Of a DNA stretch of 64,000 nucleotides, positions 45,230 to 53,478 are shown piece by piece. The position numbers and the translations under genes are program-made. The DNA comes from Aquirhabdus sp. (GTDB lineage Bacteria > Pseudomonadota > Gammaproteobacteria > Pseudomonadales > Moraxellaceae): positions 1-64,000 of the forward strand of contig JASLHI010000004.1 of the NCBI GenBank assembly GCA_030149815.1, read 5' to 3'. Numbering within the stretch: position 1 is the stretch's first letter; every line of letters begins with the position of its first letter. The notes under the pieces were generated by a model, which saw only the letters and a list, made by a program, of their open reading frames with translations, made no database searches and had not been told where the DNA came from.

Positions 45230-45682
45230 TTATTCATTGTCGAATAATTCTTGCTCAATATAGAAATCTGATATTCTTAGTATTTTGATATTTAAGTTGA
45301 GTTTATTTACATAACTGCTGAAGTCATTGTCGCCAGTCAGCAAATATTTTGCCTGATTTGCGAGTGCAATCCCTAAAATTTGCAAATCAACTTTAACTTT
45401 TTGTTTGTTGATTGAAAGTTTATCCTCATTGTATTTTTCTGCCAGCAATGCTGTTTGGTATGCTGCTTTTTCATCAAATGACTGGAATGTTACATTCCTC
45501 TTCGTTTTGTTAATAAACGAAATTCTCTCTATCCTGTCATGGGCAAGAAATTCACATAAAGCAGGTGTTGGTAAAATTGTTTGACGGACGGAGTTTTCTG
45601 AAGAAAACTTCTTAAGACCATAAACGAGTTTTGCATCAGAAAATAAAGAAACAAGGATATTATTGTCTAAAGCTATAATCAT
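45230..45682 (-). CDS. PIN-domain protein, putative toxin/ribonuclease
   Basis: This 150-residue PIN-like nuclease has conserved acids D6 (ALDNNIL), E44 (LCEFL), D99 (KVKVDLQILGIAL) and D118/D120 (LTGDNDF), the metal-binding set of VapC-type RNases. It is longer and more AT-rich than usual VapC. Its ATG overlaps the stop of the upstream 238-residue gene by four bases (ATGA), so the two are translationally coupled. RNA-cleaving activity and a toxin role are inference from fold and layout. Confidence 0.75.
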   Translation of the reverse strand: MIIALDNNILVSLFSDAKLVYGLKKFSSENSVRQTILPTPALCEFLAHDRIERISFINKTKRNVTFQSFDEKAAYQTALLAEKYNEDKLSINKQKVKVDLQILGIALANQAKYLLTGDNDFSSYVNKLNLNIKILRISDFYIEQELFDNE

Positions 45683-46395
45683 GATAAGCGTTCTTTTTTT
45701 AATGTCTCTAATGGACTATCGAGATCTTGCCATCCACTGTGACCAAATCCAACAAAATCATCAATCCATTGGTCTAGCGAATCATTATCTAAGGCTTTGA
45801 AGCTAAGTATTTTAAAATCTTCGAGGGTTAATTCAAAGTCGGAAGAGTGTGAGTAGGTCGCTTCGCCTGTGAATTCGATTATAGTCTCTGTTCTAAAGTA
45901 ATCTTTTAATGCGGATGCTACGGATTCGGTTGCTTTTGCACTGAGTGTAGTGCCATTCAAAAAAGCAATTCCGATGTGATCTGTATTATCTTTACCTTCA
46001 ATAAGTTTTTTAACTGTCCCTCGTAAAGTATCAGTCTGTTTAAATTTATTAGGTTTATCAATAGGAGAAATAGCGCGGATCACTGTCATAGTTCTAGGGT
46101 CGGCATTAGCATCATGAAAGCCAATTACAGCATCGCCCCAATTTAAATGTTTACTAATATATCGGTCTAGTTCACCGCCTTCAGAAAGTAAAATACTCTC
46201 CTTAACATCTGCAAGGTATGCAGCGCTTATAGTGTTTCCAAAATACGAAGAACCATCTTGGATATACTTAAATTTGGCTTCTGAATTCTTTAGTAATGAA
46301 GATAAGTACTTAAGCAACTCAGATACTTCACTTACAGATAAATCAGTCGGCTTAACATCAGGAAGTCGTAGGGCAATAACAATATTATTTGACAT
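45679..46395 (-). CDS. Unknown protein coupled to the PIN-domain gene
   Basis: This 238-residue protein has no family I recognise. It is predicted soluble and mixed alpha/beta; MSNNIVIALRLPDVKPTDL starts it, with the acidic C terminus GWQDLDSPLETLKKERLS reaching the overlap with the PIN gene. No helix-turn-helix or AbrB/RHH/Phd motif is visible, so it is not a standard VapB antitoxin, yet position (first gene, four-base overlap) and the short amphipathic C-terminal tail are antitoxin-like. Composition is AT-rich compared with dnaK and the thioesterase. It could instead be a sensor or effector partner in a defence module. Confidence 0.6.
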   Translation of the reverse strand: MSNNIVIALRLPDVKPTDLSVSEVSELLKYLSSLLKNSEAKFKYIQDGSSYFGNTISAAYLADVKESILLSEGGELDRYISKHLNWGDAVIGFHDANADPRTMTVIRAISPIDKPNKFKQTDTLRGTVKKLIEGKDNTDHIGIAFLNGTTLSAKATESVASALKDYFRTETIIEFTGEATYSHSSDFELTLEDFKILSFKALDNDSLDQWIDDFVGFGHSGWQDLDSPLETLKKERLS

Positions 46396-46544
46396 ATACC
46401 CTCTTGAAATTTATTTATAATCTGAACGCCTAGATTAAACTAAATTAGCAGTTTTATAAAATTAAATTTTAAGAACTTACTAAAAACGCTATTCTCTAGA
46501 GCATCATTAGATATCATTTTTTCAAATTTTGAGATCGAGAGACA

Positions 46545-46985
46545 ATGAGTAAACACGACCATTTAGGTGAGCCTTCATCAATTTATTTCAAAACCACTTA
46601 TGTCGTCCAAGACAGTGACATTGATGGTTTAGGACATATGAATAATACGGTTTACCTACGACTGATGGAAAATTTGGCTTGGGCGCATTCGGAGCATTTG
46701 GGTTTAGGCGTGGAGGATTTTCAGCGAATTGGTTCGGCGATGGTTGCGCGTGAGCATCGGATGACTTATCTGGGGGCGCTATTTGAAGGTGAGACAGTGC
46801 AATTTGAAACGTGGTTAGATCATATTGATGCACTAAATATGCATCGTTATTACCGCTTTACGCGTGTTTCAGATCAGAAAGTAGCGTTTGAGGCGCATAC
46901 GCATTGGGTGTGTATTTCGATTGCGACAGGACGACCACAGCGGATGCCGCCGGAGTTTAAGGCCGTGTATCAATTACATTCATGA
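46545..46985 (+). CDS. Acyl-CoA thioesterase (4HBT hotdog family)
   Basis: This 146-residue hotdog protein has VQDSDIDGLGHMNNTVYLRLMENLAW (active-site aspartate and the D-x-x-G-H-x-N motif, in parts DSDIDGLGHMNN and YLRLMENLAW) and RMTYLGALFEGETVQFETWL. It would hydrolyse acyl-CoA thioesters. GAGAGACA precedes the ATG. It is convergent with the DUF1272 gene 10 bases away. Confidence 0.85.
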   Translation: MSKHDHLGEPSSIYFKTTYVVQDSDIDGLGHMNNTVYLRLMENLAWAHSEHLGLGVEDFQRIGSAMVAREHRMTYLGALFEGETVQFETWLDHIDALNMHRYYRFTRVSDQKVAFEAHTHWVCISIATGRPQRMPPEFKAVYQLHS

Positions 46986-46995
46986 GTGAGAGGTG

Positions 46996-47241
46996 TCATT
47001 TCTTCGACAATGCCGAAAACACGCCCTGAACTTTTTTCTTCACGAGATTGACTGCAACATCAGTTGGTTTCTTTGCTCGTTTAGGTCTACGTAGCAACTC
47101 ACCTGAACAGTTTGGGCAAATGCCATTCATTGCGGTTGTGCAGGCTTCACAGAAATTACATTCAAACGAGCAGATGTAGGCGATGCCATCAAGTGGTGTT
47201 TTTGCACTGCATTTTTCGCATTCACTTTTCATTTTTAACAT
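46996..47241 (-). CDS. DUF1272 zinc-ribbon protein
   Basis: In this 81-residue protein CEKCSAKTPL, ICSFECNFCEACTTAMNGICPNCSGELLRRP (in parts CSFECNFCEACT and GICPNCSGELLRRP) give eight cysteines arranged as paired zinc-binding knuckles, the DUF1272 pattern. A basic Lys-rich tail follows. Function is unknown; it may bind nucleic acid or protein. Confidence 0.82.
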   Translation of the reverse strand: MLKMKSECEKCSAKTPLDGIAYICSFECNFCEACTTAMNGICPNCSGELLRRPKRAKKPTDVAVNLVKKKVQGVFSALSKK

Positions 47242-47396
47242 GATGCACCTGCCTAAATTTCAGAGCTGATTTCTGATTCTATATTAAATTAGAGTAATTG
47301 CTCTAATTATTTATTGTTCGATACTGAATAGTACAATTTCTGAAACGTGAACCCTCTATAATGTGCACTTAATCGCTTTCTAAGTTTTTAAGTTCA

Positions 47397-48629
47397 ATGA
47401 ATAAAATAACTGTGCTAAACCGCAAAACGCTGATGTTTCCGCTCGCGGTGGTTCTCTTTGAGTTCTGTGTTTATATCGCTAATGACATGATTCAGCCTGG
47501 CATGATCGCGGTAATTACCGATTTTCATGTCGGTACGGAATGGGTAGCGCGTTCGCTGACGGCTTACTTGATTGGTGGAACGTTGGTGACGTGGTTGCTT
47601 GGACCATTGTCCGATCGCTTGGGTAGACGACCTGTGATGCTGTTTGGCGCGTTGATGTTTGCTGTGTCACTGCTCTTGATTTTATTTTCATGGAATATCG
47701 AAACCTTCATGCTAATGCGTATTGTGCAGGGGATAGGGCTTTGCTATATCTTGGCGGTTGGTTATGCCGCTATCCAAGAGGCGTTTGAAGAAAAAGCCGC
47801 GATCAAAGTCATGGCAATGATGGCGAATGTTGCCTTACTTGCGCCATTGGTTGGCCCAGTTTTAGGTGCGGCTGTGGTGTCGGTTTGGCCTTGGCAGGTG
47901 AGCTTTGTTTTGATTGCTGTGGTTGCGGTACTCAGCGTGGCGGGTTTGTATTTCAATATGCCTGAAACTTTGGTTGTGAATAAAACTGAACCGAAGCCAT
48001 CTTTATCGCTCAGGGCGGTTTTAGACGATTATCTTACGTTGTTCCAAGAAGCACCTTTTGTGAAAGCGGCATTGTGTATGTCGTTGTTTGGTGTACCGCT
48101 GATTGTGTGGATTGGCTTATCGCCTGTGATTTTGATTAAAGATTCAGGGATGACGCCGATGGCGTATGGCTTGTGTCAGCTTCCTGTGATTGGTGCGTTG
48201 ATCATTGGCAATATCTTGCTGATGAAAGTCACGGATAAATGGCCACTCGATCGTCCAATGAAGTTCTCGCCTGCGATTACGATATTGGGATTGTTGTTGA
48301 TGCTGCCCGTGTTGTATTTCCCTCAGCATATGGCGCTGTTTATTATTTTGGGTATGAGTTGTTTTGCCTTTGCTCAAGGGTTGGCGTTTGCGGTGATGTA
48401 TCGTTTTGTGATGACGTCGGCGCCACATGGCGCAGGTGTGATGGGTGCGGCGGTGGGGATGTTGTTGATGGCGGGTTATGCGCTAGAGTTGGAGCTTGCG
48501 GCGTGGTTGTATCAGCGTTATTCGGCGACGGGTTTGTTTGTGATGTTGACGATTTTTGCAGTGCTTTATTTTGTGTTGTTGCCGGGGGTGTTGAGGCGAG
48601 CGATGGCGCAGAGGGAAGTTTCCGAATAG
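47397..48629 (+). CDS. MFS multidrug efflux transporter, CraA/MdfA type
   Basis: This is a 410-residue 12-helix proton antiporter. The N-terminal RKTLMFPLAVVLFEFCVYIANDMIQPGM (with the MdfA-type acidic residue in LFEF and ANDMIQP), motif A GPLSDRLGRRPV and motif C APLVGPVLGA match MdfA of E. coli and CraA of Acinetobacter, both exporting chloramphenicol and other drugs. Similarity to CraA is close by memory. It probably contributes intrinsic drug tolerance. It is a single gene; repeats, not a clear terminator, follow. Confidence 0.85.
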   Translation: MNKITVLNRKTLMFPLAVVLFEFCVYIANDMIQPGMIAVITDFHVGTEWVARSLTAYLIGGTLVTWLLGPLSDRLGRRPVMLFGALMFAVSLLLILFSWNIETFMLMRIVQGIGLCYILAVGYAAIQEAFEEKAAIKVMAMMANVALLAPLVGPVLGAAVVSVWPWQVSFVLIAVVAVLSVAGLYFNMPETLVVNKTEPKPSLSLRAVLDDYLTLFQEAPFVKAALCMSLFGVPLIVWIGLSPVILIKDSGMTPMAYGLCQLPVIGALIIGNILLMKVTDKWPLDRPMKFSPAITILGLLLMLPVLYFPQHMALFIILGMSCFAFAQGLAFAVMYRFVMTSAPHGAGVMGAAVGMLLMAGYALELELAAWLYQRYSATGLFVMLTIFAVLYFVLLPGVLRRAMAQREVSE

Positions 48630-48705
48630 CTCATTGAGCTTGTCGAAATGTGCGGCGCATTTCACTGAAGTTTGAGATGTGCACTTCGACAGGCTCAGTG
48701 AACTT
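48630..48705. repeat. Dispersed inverted repeat (REP-like), copy 2
   Basis: CTCATTGAGCTTGTCGAA at 48630-48647 and CTTCGACAGGCTCAGTGA (from 48683) form imperfect arms separated by about 35 bases that themselves hold a shorter ATGTGC/GCACAT-like pairing. It is related to the element at 15194-15241 (GAG-GTCGAA ... TTCGAC-CTCAGTGA). Confidence 0.65.
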
Positions 48706-48718
48706 TGATTTCTAGAAA

Positions 48719-48811
48719 ATCAAAAGCAAATCCCTCCTAACCTACCTTTCTAAAAGTGAGGAACTATTTCCTCCTTAAGAAAAGGAGCGTTAGGGAGGGT
48801 TTGCTTTTGAT
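48719..48811. repeat. Long inverted repeat
   Basis: Arms of 23 bases at 48719-48741 (beginning ATCAAAAGCAAATCCCTCC) and 48789-48811 match at 20 of 23 positions. The inside also pairs partly (CCTACCTTTCT with AGAAAAGGAG). This looks like a small non-autonomous dispersed repeat placed in the 376-base gene-free stretch between the MFS gene and the SDR gene. Bases 48812-48950 show nothing I can name. Confidence 0.65.
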
Positions 48812-48955
48812 GTTGACTTCACGCCTCAAACCCCCTAACCTTCGCGGCGAGTAATTGAGCCGACTCGTCTATTCTAATTCTGCCGTCAGGCAGCCGAGGA
48901 TCTTTGTTGGGGTGATTGCTATTAAACAGCCACTACACTTAAACGATTAGAATGT

Positions 48956-48987
48956 AAAAAAGCCGAACAGAGATGTTCGGCTTTTTT
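48956..48987 (-). terminator. Terminator of the SDR gene
   Basis: AAAAAAGCCGAAC (48956-48968) pairs perfectly with GTTCGGCTTTTTT (48975-48987), 19 bases past the SDR stop. T tracts exist on both strands. Confidence 0.88.
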
Positions 48988-49005
48988 GCGTTTGGACGTC
49001 CAGAA

Positions 49006-49881
49006 TTATGACTTGCTTGCAAGTTTCTTCGCTTGCTTCTTAGCAATTGCGCGGCTTTGCATTTTGGTGACAGTACCAAAAATCTTTTGATAGCCTTGTG
49101 GTAGAACGCGTTGGATGGCGTCGAGTACTTTAGCATCGTTACCGATCAGGAGGCGGCGCTGGTCATGGCGAATCGCGTCAATGATTTGACGCGCAGCTTC
49201 TTCTGGTGGCGTGCGGAGTAATTTATCGAATTCAGCAATGCTTTTTTCTGCACTCATACCGAGTGAACTGACGCTGTCGCTCATACGTGCAGCTTTCGCG
49301 ATGTTGGTGCGGATGCCGCCTGGGTGAACACAAGTTGAGCTCACGCCACATTTTTGCATATCGAGTTCTTGGCGGAGTGATTCAGTGAAGCCGCGAACCG
49401 CAAATTTACTGGCGTTATATGCGCTTTGAGTCGGTTGTGACGTCAGACCGAAGAGGCTGGAAATATTGACAATATGTCCTTCACCACTTTTCTTAAGGAG
49501 TGGCAAGAATTCTTTGGTGCCGTAAACCACACCCCAGAAGTTGATGCCCATCATCCACTCGAGATCAGCGTAGCTCATGCCTTCAACGGTGCTACCCATC
49601 GCAACACCCGCGTTGTTGATGATGATGTTAACTTTGCCATGTTCTTTTTCAGCGTCTTTTGCCCACGCTGCAACTTGTTCGAGTTTGGAAACATCGACTT
49701 TTTGGGTAGTGACTTTAACTTTAGATGCTTTGACCAATTCAACAGTTGCGGCAAGACCTTTTTCATTGACGTCAGAAAGTGCTAGGTTGCAGCCTTCTTT
49801 AGCCAATAGAACTGCCAATTGTTGACCAATACCTGAACCCGCACCTGTGATTGCAGCAACTTTGCCTTTCAAAACTTTCAT
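49006..49881 (-). CDS. Short-chain dehydrogenase/reductase
   Basis: From the ATG at 49881 (GAGGAATTAACA upstream) this is 291 residues. Cofactor loop TGAGSGIG (12-19), NNAG (89-92), catalytic S142, Y155 and K159 (YNASK) are intact. The long C-terminal tail with basic RAIAKKQAKKLASKS is typical of acyl- or lipid-linked SDRs from hydrocarbon degraders. Substrate is unknown. A TetR gene is divergent, and a perfect operator-like repeat lies 68 bases upstream of the start. Confidence 0.87.
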   Translation of the reverse strand: MKVLKGKVAAITGAGSGIGQQLAVLLAKEGCNLALSDVNEKGLAATVELVKASKVKVTTQKVDVSKLEQVAAWAKDAEKEHGKVNIIINNAGVAMGSTVEGMSYADLEWMMGINFWGVVYGTKEFLPLLKKSGEGHIVNISSLFGLTSQPTQSAYNASKFAVRGFTESLRQELDMQKCGVSSTCVHPGGIRTNIAKAARMSDSVSSLGMSAEKSIAEFDKLLRTPPEEAARQIIDAIRHDQRRLLIGNDAKVLDAIQRVLPQGYQKIFGTVTKMQSRAIAKKQAKKLASKS

Positions 49882-49948
49882 TGTTAATTCCTCGAGGAAC
49901 ATCTTGTGGGAGACTTATAGGAGAGTAGCTCAGTCGGTACTATAGTTT

Positions 49949-49966
49949 TGACAATGTTCATTGTCA
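49949..49966. promoter_or_regulatory. 18-bp operator in the SDR/TetR intergenic region
   Basis: TGACAAT-GTTC-ATTGTCA is a perfect inverted repeat (extended by T/A on both ends), between divergent SDR and TetR genes. Arms are identical to the site at 42186-42203. Confidence 0.75.
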
Positions 49967-50167
49967 ATATTAATATCTAGCTCATATTGGCATTTATGCT
50001 CAAATTTCGTTTTTTGGAAATTCAGATTACCGACACGACTTTTCATCACAAAGACCGCACATCTACACGCTCTAGTGATAATTGTTGCGTGATACAATGA
50101 CTTAAGCATAGATAATATTTGACAACAACGATAGTGTATTTTGTTGATAAAGATGAAGGGTTGGACT

Positions 50168-50941
50168 ATGGGAAGTGAAGCGGAAAGTGTAGTACCTGAA
50201 AGTGAAATCATTGAGGATAATGATTTGACCGCGCAAGAAATGTCAACTGATACGAAGCCTTCTGGCGTTAAGCGTCGTAGTTTCAAAGGAATGAGCTTGG
50301 AGGTGCGTCAGGCAGAGCGTCGCGAGCGGTTGATGGAAGCTGGCTTGCAGGCTTATGGCACTTTAGGCTTTTTTTCAGTCACTGTGCGTGATGTGTGTGT
50401 TGAAGCGAAGCTGACTGAGCGTTATTTCTATGAATCTTTTAAAAACAGCGGTGCGTTGTTTGATGCGATCTACATGCGTTTAGTCGAAGATTTACAACAG
50501 CATATTATGACTGCGGTGATGCAGGGTGCACCTGATCCCAAACAAATGGTTCAGTTAGGATTGACGGCGTTCTTTCAGCGTTTAAGTGATGATCAGCGTG
50601 TCACGAGAATCTTGTTTATTGATGCGATTTTGGTTCATGAAAATGGCGGAAAGAGTATTCATAAAGCGGTGAAACGTTTTGATTTGATGACTCAATCGTT
50701 TATTACCCTGATGATTCCACAAGCCCAAGAAAATATGGTCATGATTTCTTTAATTTCAACAGGTTTAACGGGTTACGTATCTCATTTATCGACACGCTGG
50801 GCAATCAGTGGATTTAAAGAATCTGTGGATGAGTTAATGGCGGCATGCATGGTGTTGTATGAAGCATTACTTTCTCATTTTCAGGCATCAGGCTTTGGTG
50901 AAAAAGGGGTGTCATTGATAAAACCCGTTCCAAAAGAATGA
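50168..50941 (+). CDS. TetR-family regulator divergent from the SDR gene
   Basis: The ATG at 50168 (GAAGGG upstream) gives 257 residues; a TTG at 50141 is weaker. An N-terminal acidic extension of about 40 residues precedes the TetR HTH (about 60-105; GLQAYGTLGFFSVTVRDVCVEAKLTERYFYESF, in parts LGFFSVTVRDVC and AKLTERYFYESF). The C-terminal ligand domain is typical helical. Likely a repressor of the SDR gene at 49949-49966, and perhaps of the HSL esterases by the shared operator. Confidence 0.85.
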   Translation: MGSEAESVVPESEIIEDNDLTAQEMSTDTKPSGVKRRSFKGMSLEVRQAERRERLMEAGLQAYGTLGFFSVTVRDVCVEAKLTERYFYESFKNSGALFDAIYMRLVEDLQQHIMTAVMQGAPDPKQMVQLGLTAFFQRLSDDQRVTRILFIDAILVHENGGKSIHKAVKRFDLMTQSFITLMIPQAQENMVMISLISTGLTGYVSHLSTRWAISGFKESVDELMAACMVLYEALLSHFQASGFGEKGVSLIKPVPKE

Positions 50942-51001
50942 TGTATGTCAATTGAAACGGATGAGTCGAATTCATGATGTCATTCGATATCAATCATGAG
51001 T

Positions 51002-52174
51002 CTACACAATTGAAGCTTTGCGAATATGTCTGATGGCGAGTGCTGATAGTCCTGCTATCAATCCCCAAAATGCAGCACCTAATCCAAACAGTGTGATGTT
51101 TGAAGCCGTGACTAGGAAGGTAATCAACGCCGCTTCACGCTCTGATTCTTGAGAGAGGGCGGTTGCTAAGCCATTCCCGATGGTGCCAAACAGAGCCAAT
51201 CCTGCGATTGCCAGTATGAGCTCTTTTGGAAATGCTAAAAATAATGACGTGATCGTCGCGCCAAATATACCGATTAGACAATAAAAAACTCCTGCGGAGA
51301 TCGCGGCGGTGTAGCGTTTTTTTGGATTTTCATGCGCTTCACGACCTGTGCAAATGGCAGCAGTGATGGCTGCCAAATTTAAGGCATAACCGCCAAATGG
51401 CGCGAGTACAGCGTTTGCCGTACCAATCCAACCGATTACAGGAGAGAGTGGCACGTTGTAGCCAGAACCACGGAGCACTGAAACTCCGGGAATATTTTGT
51501 GATGCCATAGTGACGATAAATAATGGAATTGCAATCGCAAGTGAACCAGCACTGAATACTGGTGTGGTCCAAATCGGTTTGGCGAATTGAAATTGCATCA
51601 GATTAAACGTCAGTTGCTGCGAGATCGCTGCGTAAACGATGCCAAACGCCAGTGTGACGATGACGGCATAACGTGGTGAAAGACGCCTCATCACTAAGTA
51701 CAGTAAGAACATGCCTAAAATCATCGCCAGTTGAGTTTGCATGGCAACAAAGACATTCATACCGAATTTGAGAAGTACGCCCGCAAGCATGGCAGAGGCG
51801 AGGGAGATTGGAATTTTGCGCATAGCACGCTCAAACACCCCTGAGAAGCCTGTTAGCGTAATAAGTCCAGCCGAAATCATAAACCCACCCACAGCTTCAG
51901 CCAATGATAAGCCTGTGCTACTGCCAATCAAAAGCGCAGCTCCCGGGGTAGACCATGCGGTGACGATCGGCATGCGGTAATAAAGTGATAACCCTAGTGT
52001 GGTCAAGCCCATACCTAGGCCAAGCGCCCAAATCCATGAAGCGATTTCTGCTGGCGATGCGCCGAGAGATTGTGCCGCCTGAAAGATCAAGACGCCTGAA
52101 CTCGTAAAGCCTACTAAGACGGTGACGAAGCCTGCGACTAATGTTGAGATCGAGAAGTCTTTTAAGATAAGCAT
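51002..52174 (-). CDS. benE: BenE-family benzoate/proton symporter
   Basis: From the ATG at 52174 this is 390 residues with about 11-12 membrane helices. LVAGFVTVLVGFTSSGVLIFQAA (short form GFTSSGVLIFQAA), ASWIWALGLGMGL, TAWSTPGAALL, and FGGYALNLAAITAAICTG (FGGYALNLAAIT) are the BenE family features. It would import benzoate or related aromatic acids. No ben catabolic genes adjoin it here. It is convergent with the TetR gene. Confidence 0.88.
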   Translation of the reverse strand: MLILKDFSISTLVAGFVTVLVGFTSSGVLIFQAAQSLGASPAEIASWIWALGLGMGLTTLGLSLYYRMPIVTAWSTPGAALLIGSSTGLSLAEAVGGFMISAGLITLTGFSGVFERAMRKIPISLASAMLAGVLLKFGMNVFVAMQTQLAMILGMFLLYLVMRRLSPRYAVIVTLAFGIVYAAISQQLTFNLMQFQFAKPIWTTPVFSAGSLAIAIPLFIVTMASQNIPGVSVLRGSGYNVPLSPVIGWIGTANAVLAPFGGYALNLAAITAAICTGREAHENPKKRYTAAISAGVFYCLIGIFGATITSLFLAFPKELILAIAGLALFGTIGNGLATALSQESEREAALITFLVTASNITLFGLGAAFWGLIAGLSALAIRHIRKASIV

Positions 52175-52287
52175 TGGATTTTTTCTATTGATTATGAATG
52201 GTCTGAAATAAAAATACATAGCCCTGATGATAAAGGCTATAGATGTCAATTCCCATGTTAATCAACACAGGAATTGAGATGTCGCGA

Positions 52288-53478
52288 TTAGCTTTGTTTC
52301 GGCGTCGCAACGATATTGACTAAGTCGCCAGCGACTAAGCCATCAGGTGGATTGGTAATGACACGGTCAGTATTGGTGAGGCCTGCGCCAATATTGATGA
52401 CTTTACCTTCGTCGCGTGCAATCGTCACAGTCTTAAAAATAACGTGGTTATTGGAATCTACCGTAGCAACACGTAATCCATTTTTGTCAAAAAGCAAAGC
52501 ACTGGCAGGGATTTGCAATACTGTCGACATAGCACCTTGCTGGGCAATGCTGGCATTAACAAAACCACCAGGCAGTAACAATCCATCGGGATTATCCACG
52601 ATAAATTGAATTAAGGTTGTCCCTGTGCTGGCGTCAATCGCATGCGAAAGGGCACTGACTTTGGCAACGAAAGATTGATTTGCGAGTGATGGTGTCGTTA
52701 GTGTTGCCTCTGTCCCCAGCTTAATTGCAGCGCTTTCTGTTTGTGGAACATTCACAGAAATCCGTAATTTATTAATACTGGAAACGACAAATAACGGTAA
52801 GCCTGTCGCGCTATTTGCACCACTGGCACCACTGGCATTAATAAATGAACCGATGTCCGTATTTCTGGCGGTGATTACCCCATCAAACGGTGCTGTGATG
52901 TTTTTGAATTGCTGCAACGCTTGCAAATGATCAACATTAGCCTCGGCAGATTTTAATAGGGCGAGATCGGCGACGACGGCACTATTTTTTGCATCTATGT
53001 CTTGTGCAGATGTTGCATCAGGTGGCAATAATTTCCAACGCGTGGCTGTATTTTTTGCAAGGACATAGGCTGCTTGTGCATTGGCGACATCAGCTTTGGC
53101 CTGAGCAAGTTGTGCATCGAGATCAGGTGTATCAATCTCTGCAAGTACCTGACCTGCTTTGACATGATCACCAATGTCAGCTTTCCAGATTTTTAAATAA
53201 CCGCTAGCACGTGCATAGATCTGGGCTTGGTTATAAGGGAGCAATTGGCCTGGTAAATCCAATGTTGCTTTGCCATGGCTATTGATCGGCAAGGCGACAT
53301 TGACGCTCGGAATGGTTTGTTTTTCAGTCCAATCTTTGAGTGCTGTGTTGCTTGAAGCCCGCGAGATCAGCCCAAATGCAATAATCAGTACAAGGATAAT
53401 CGCAATAATGATGCCCACTAGGCTCAATTTACGTGGGGAAATCGTTTTGATCGTTTGTTGGGACGCATGTTCAGACAT
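52288..53478 (-). CDS. RND efflux periplasmic adaptor (membrane fusion protein)
   Basis: From the ATG at 53478 (GGAG eight bases upstream) this is 396 residues; the longer frame to 53679 runs inside the RND gene. One membrane anchor (about 18-40), then a barrel-sandwich hybrid with a long alpha-hairpin (about 90-200; KAGQVLAEIDTPDLDAQLAQAKADVANAQA region, short form GQVLAEIDTPDLDAQL) and beta-barrel. It overlaps the RND permease stop by eight bases and forms an operon with it. No outer-membrane factor follows. Confidence 0.9.
   Translation of the reverse strand: MSEHASQQTIKTISPRKLSLVGIIIAIILVLIIAFGLISRASSNTALKDWTEKQTIPSVNVALPINSHGKATLDLPGQLLPYNQAQIYARASGYLKIWKADIGDHVKAGQVLAEIDTPDLDAQLAQAKADVANAQAAYVLAKNTATRWKLLPPDATSAQDIDAKNSAVVADLALLKSAEANVDHLQALQQFKNITAPFDGVITARNTDIGSFINASGASGANSATGLPLFVVSSINKLRISVNVPQTESAAIKLGTEATLTTPSLANQSFVAKVSALSHAIDASTGTTLIQFIVDNPDGLLLPGGFVNASIAQQGAMSTVLQIPASALLFDKNGLRVATVDSNNHVIFKTVTIARDEGKVINIGAGLTNTDRVITNPPDGLVAGDLVNIVATPKQS

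Noticed and set aside
48239..48637. Valine/glycine/cysteine-rich open frame within the MFS gene
   Set aside because: It is a shifted frame of the transporter with no ribosome site or plausible protein character.
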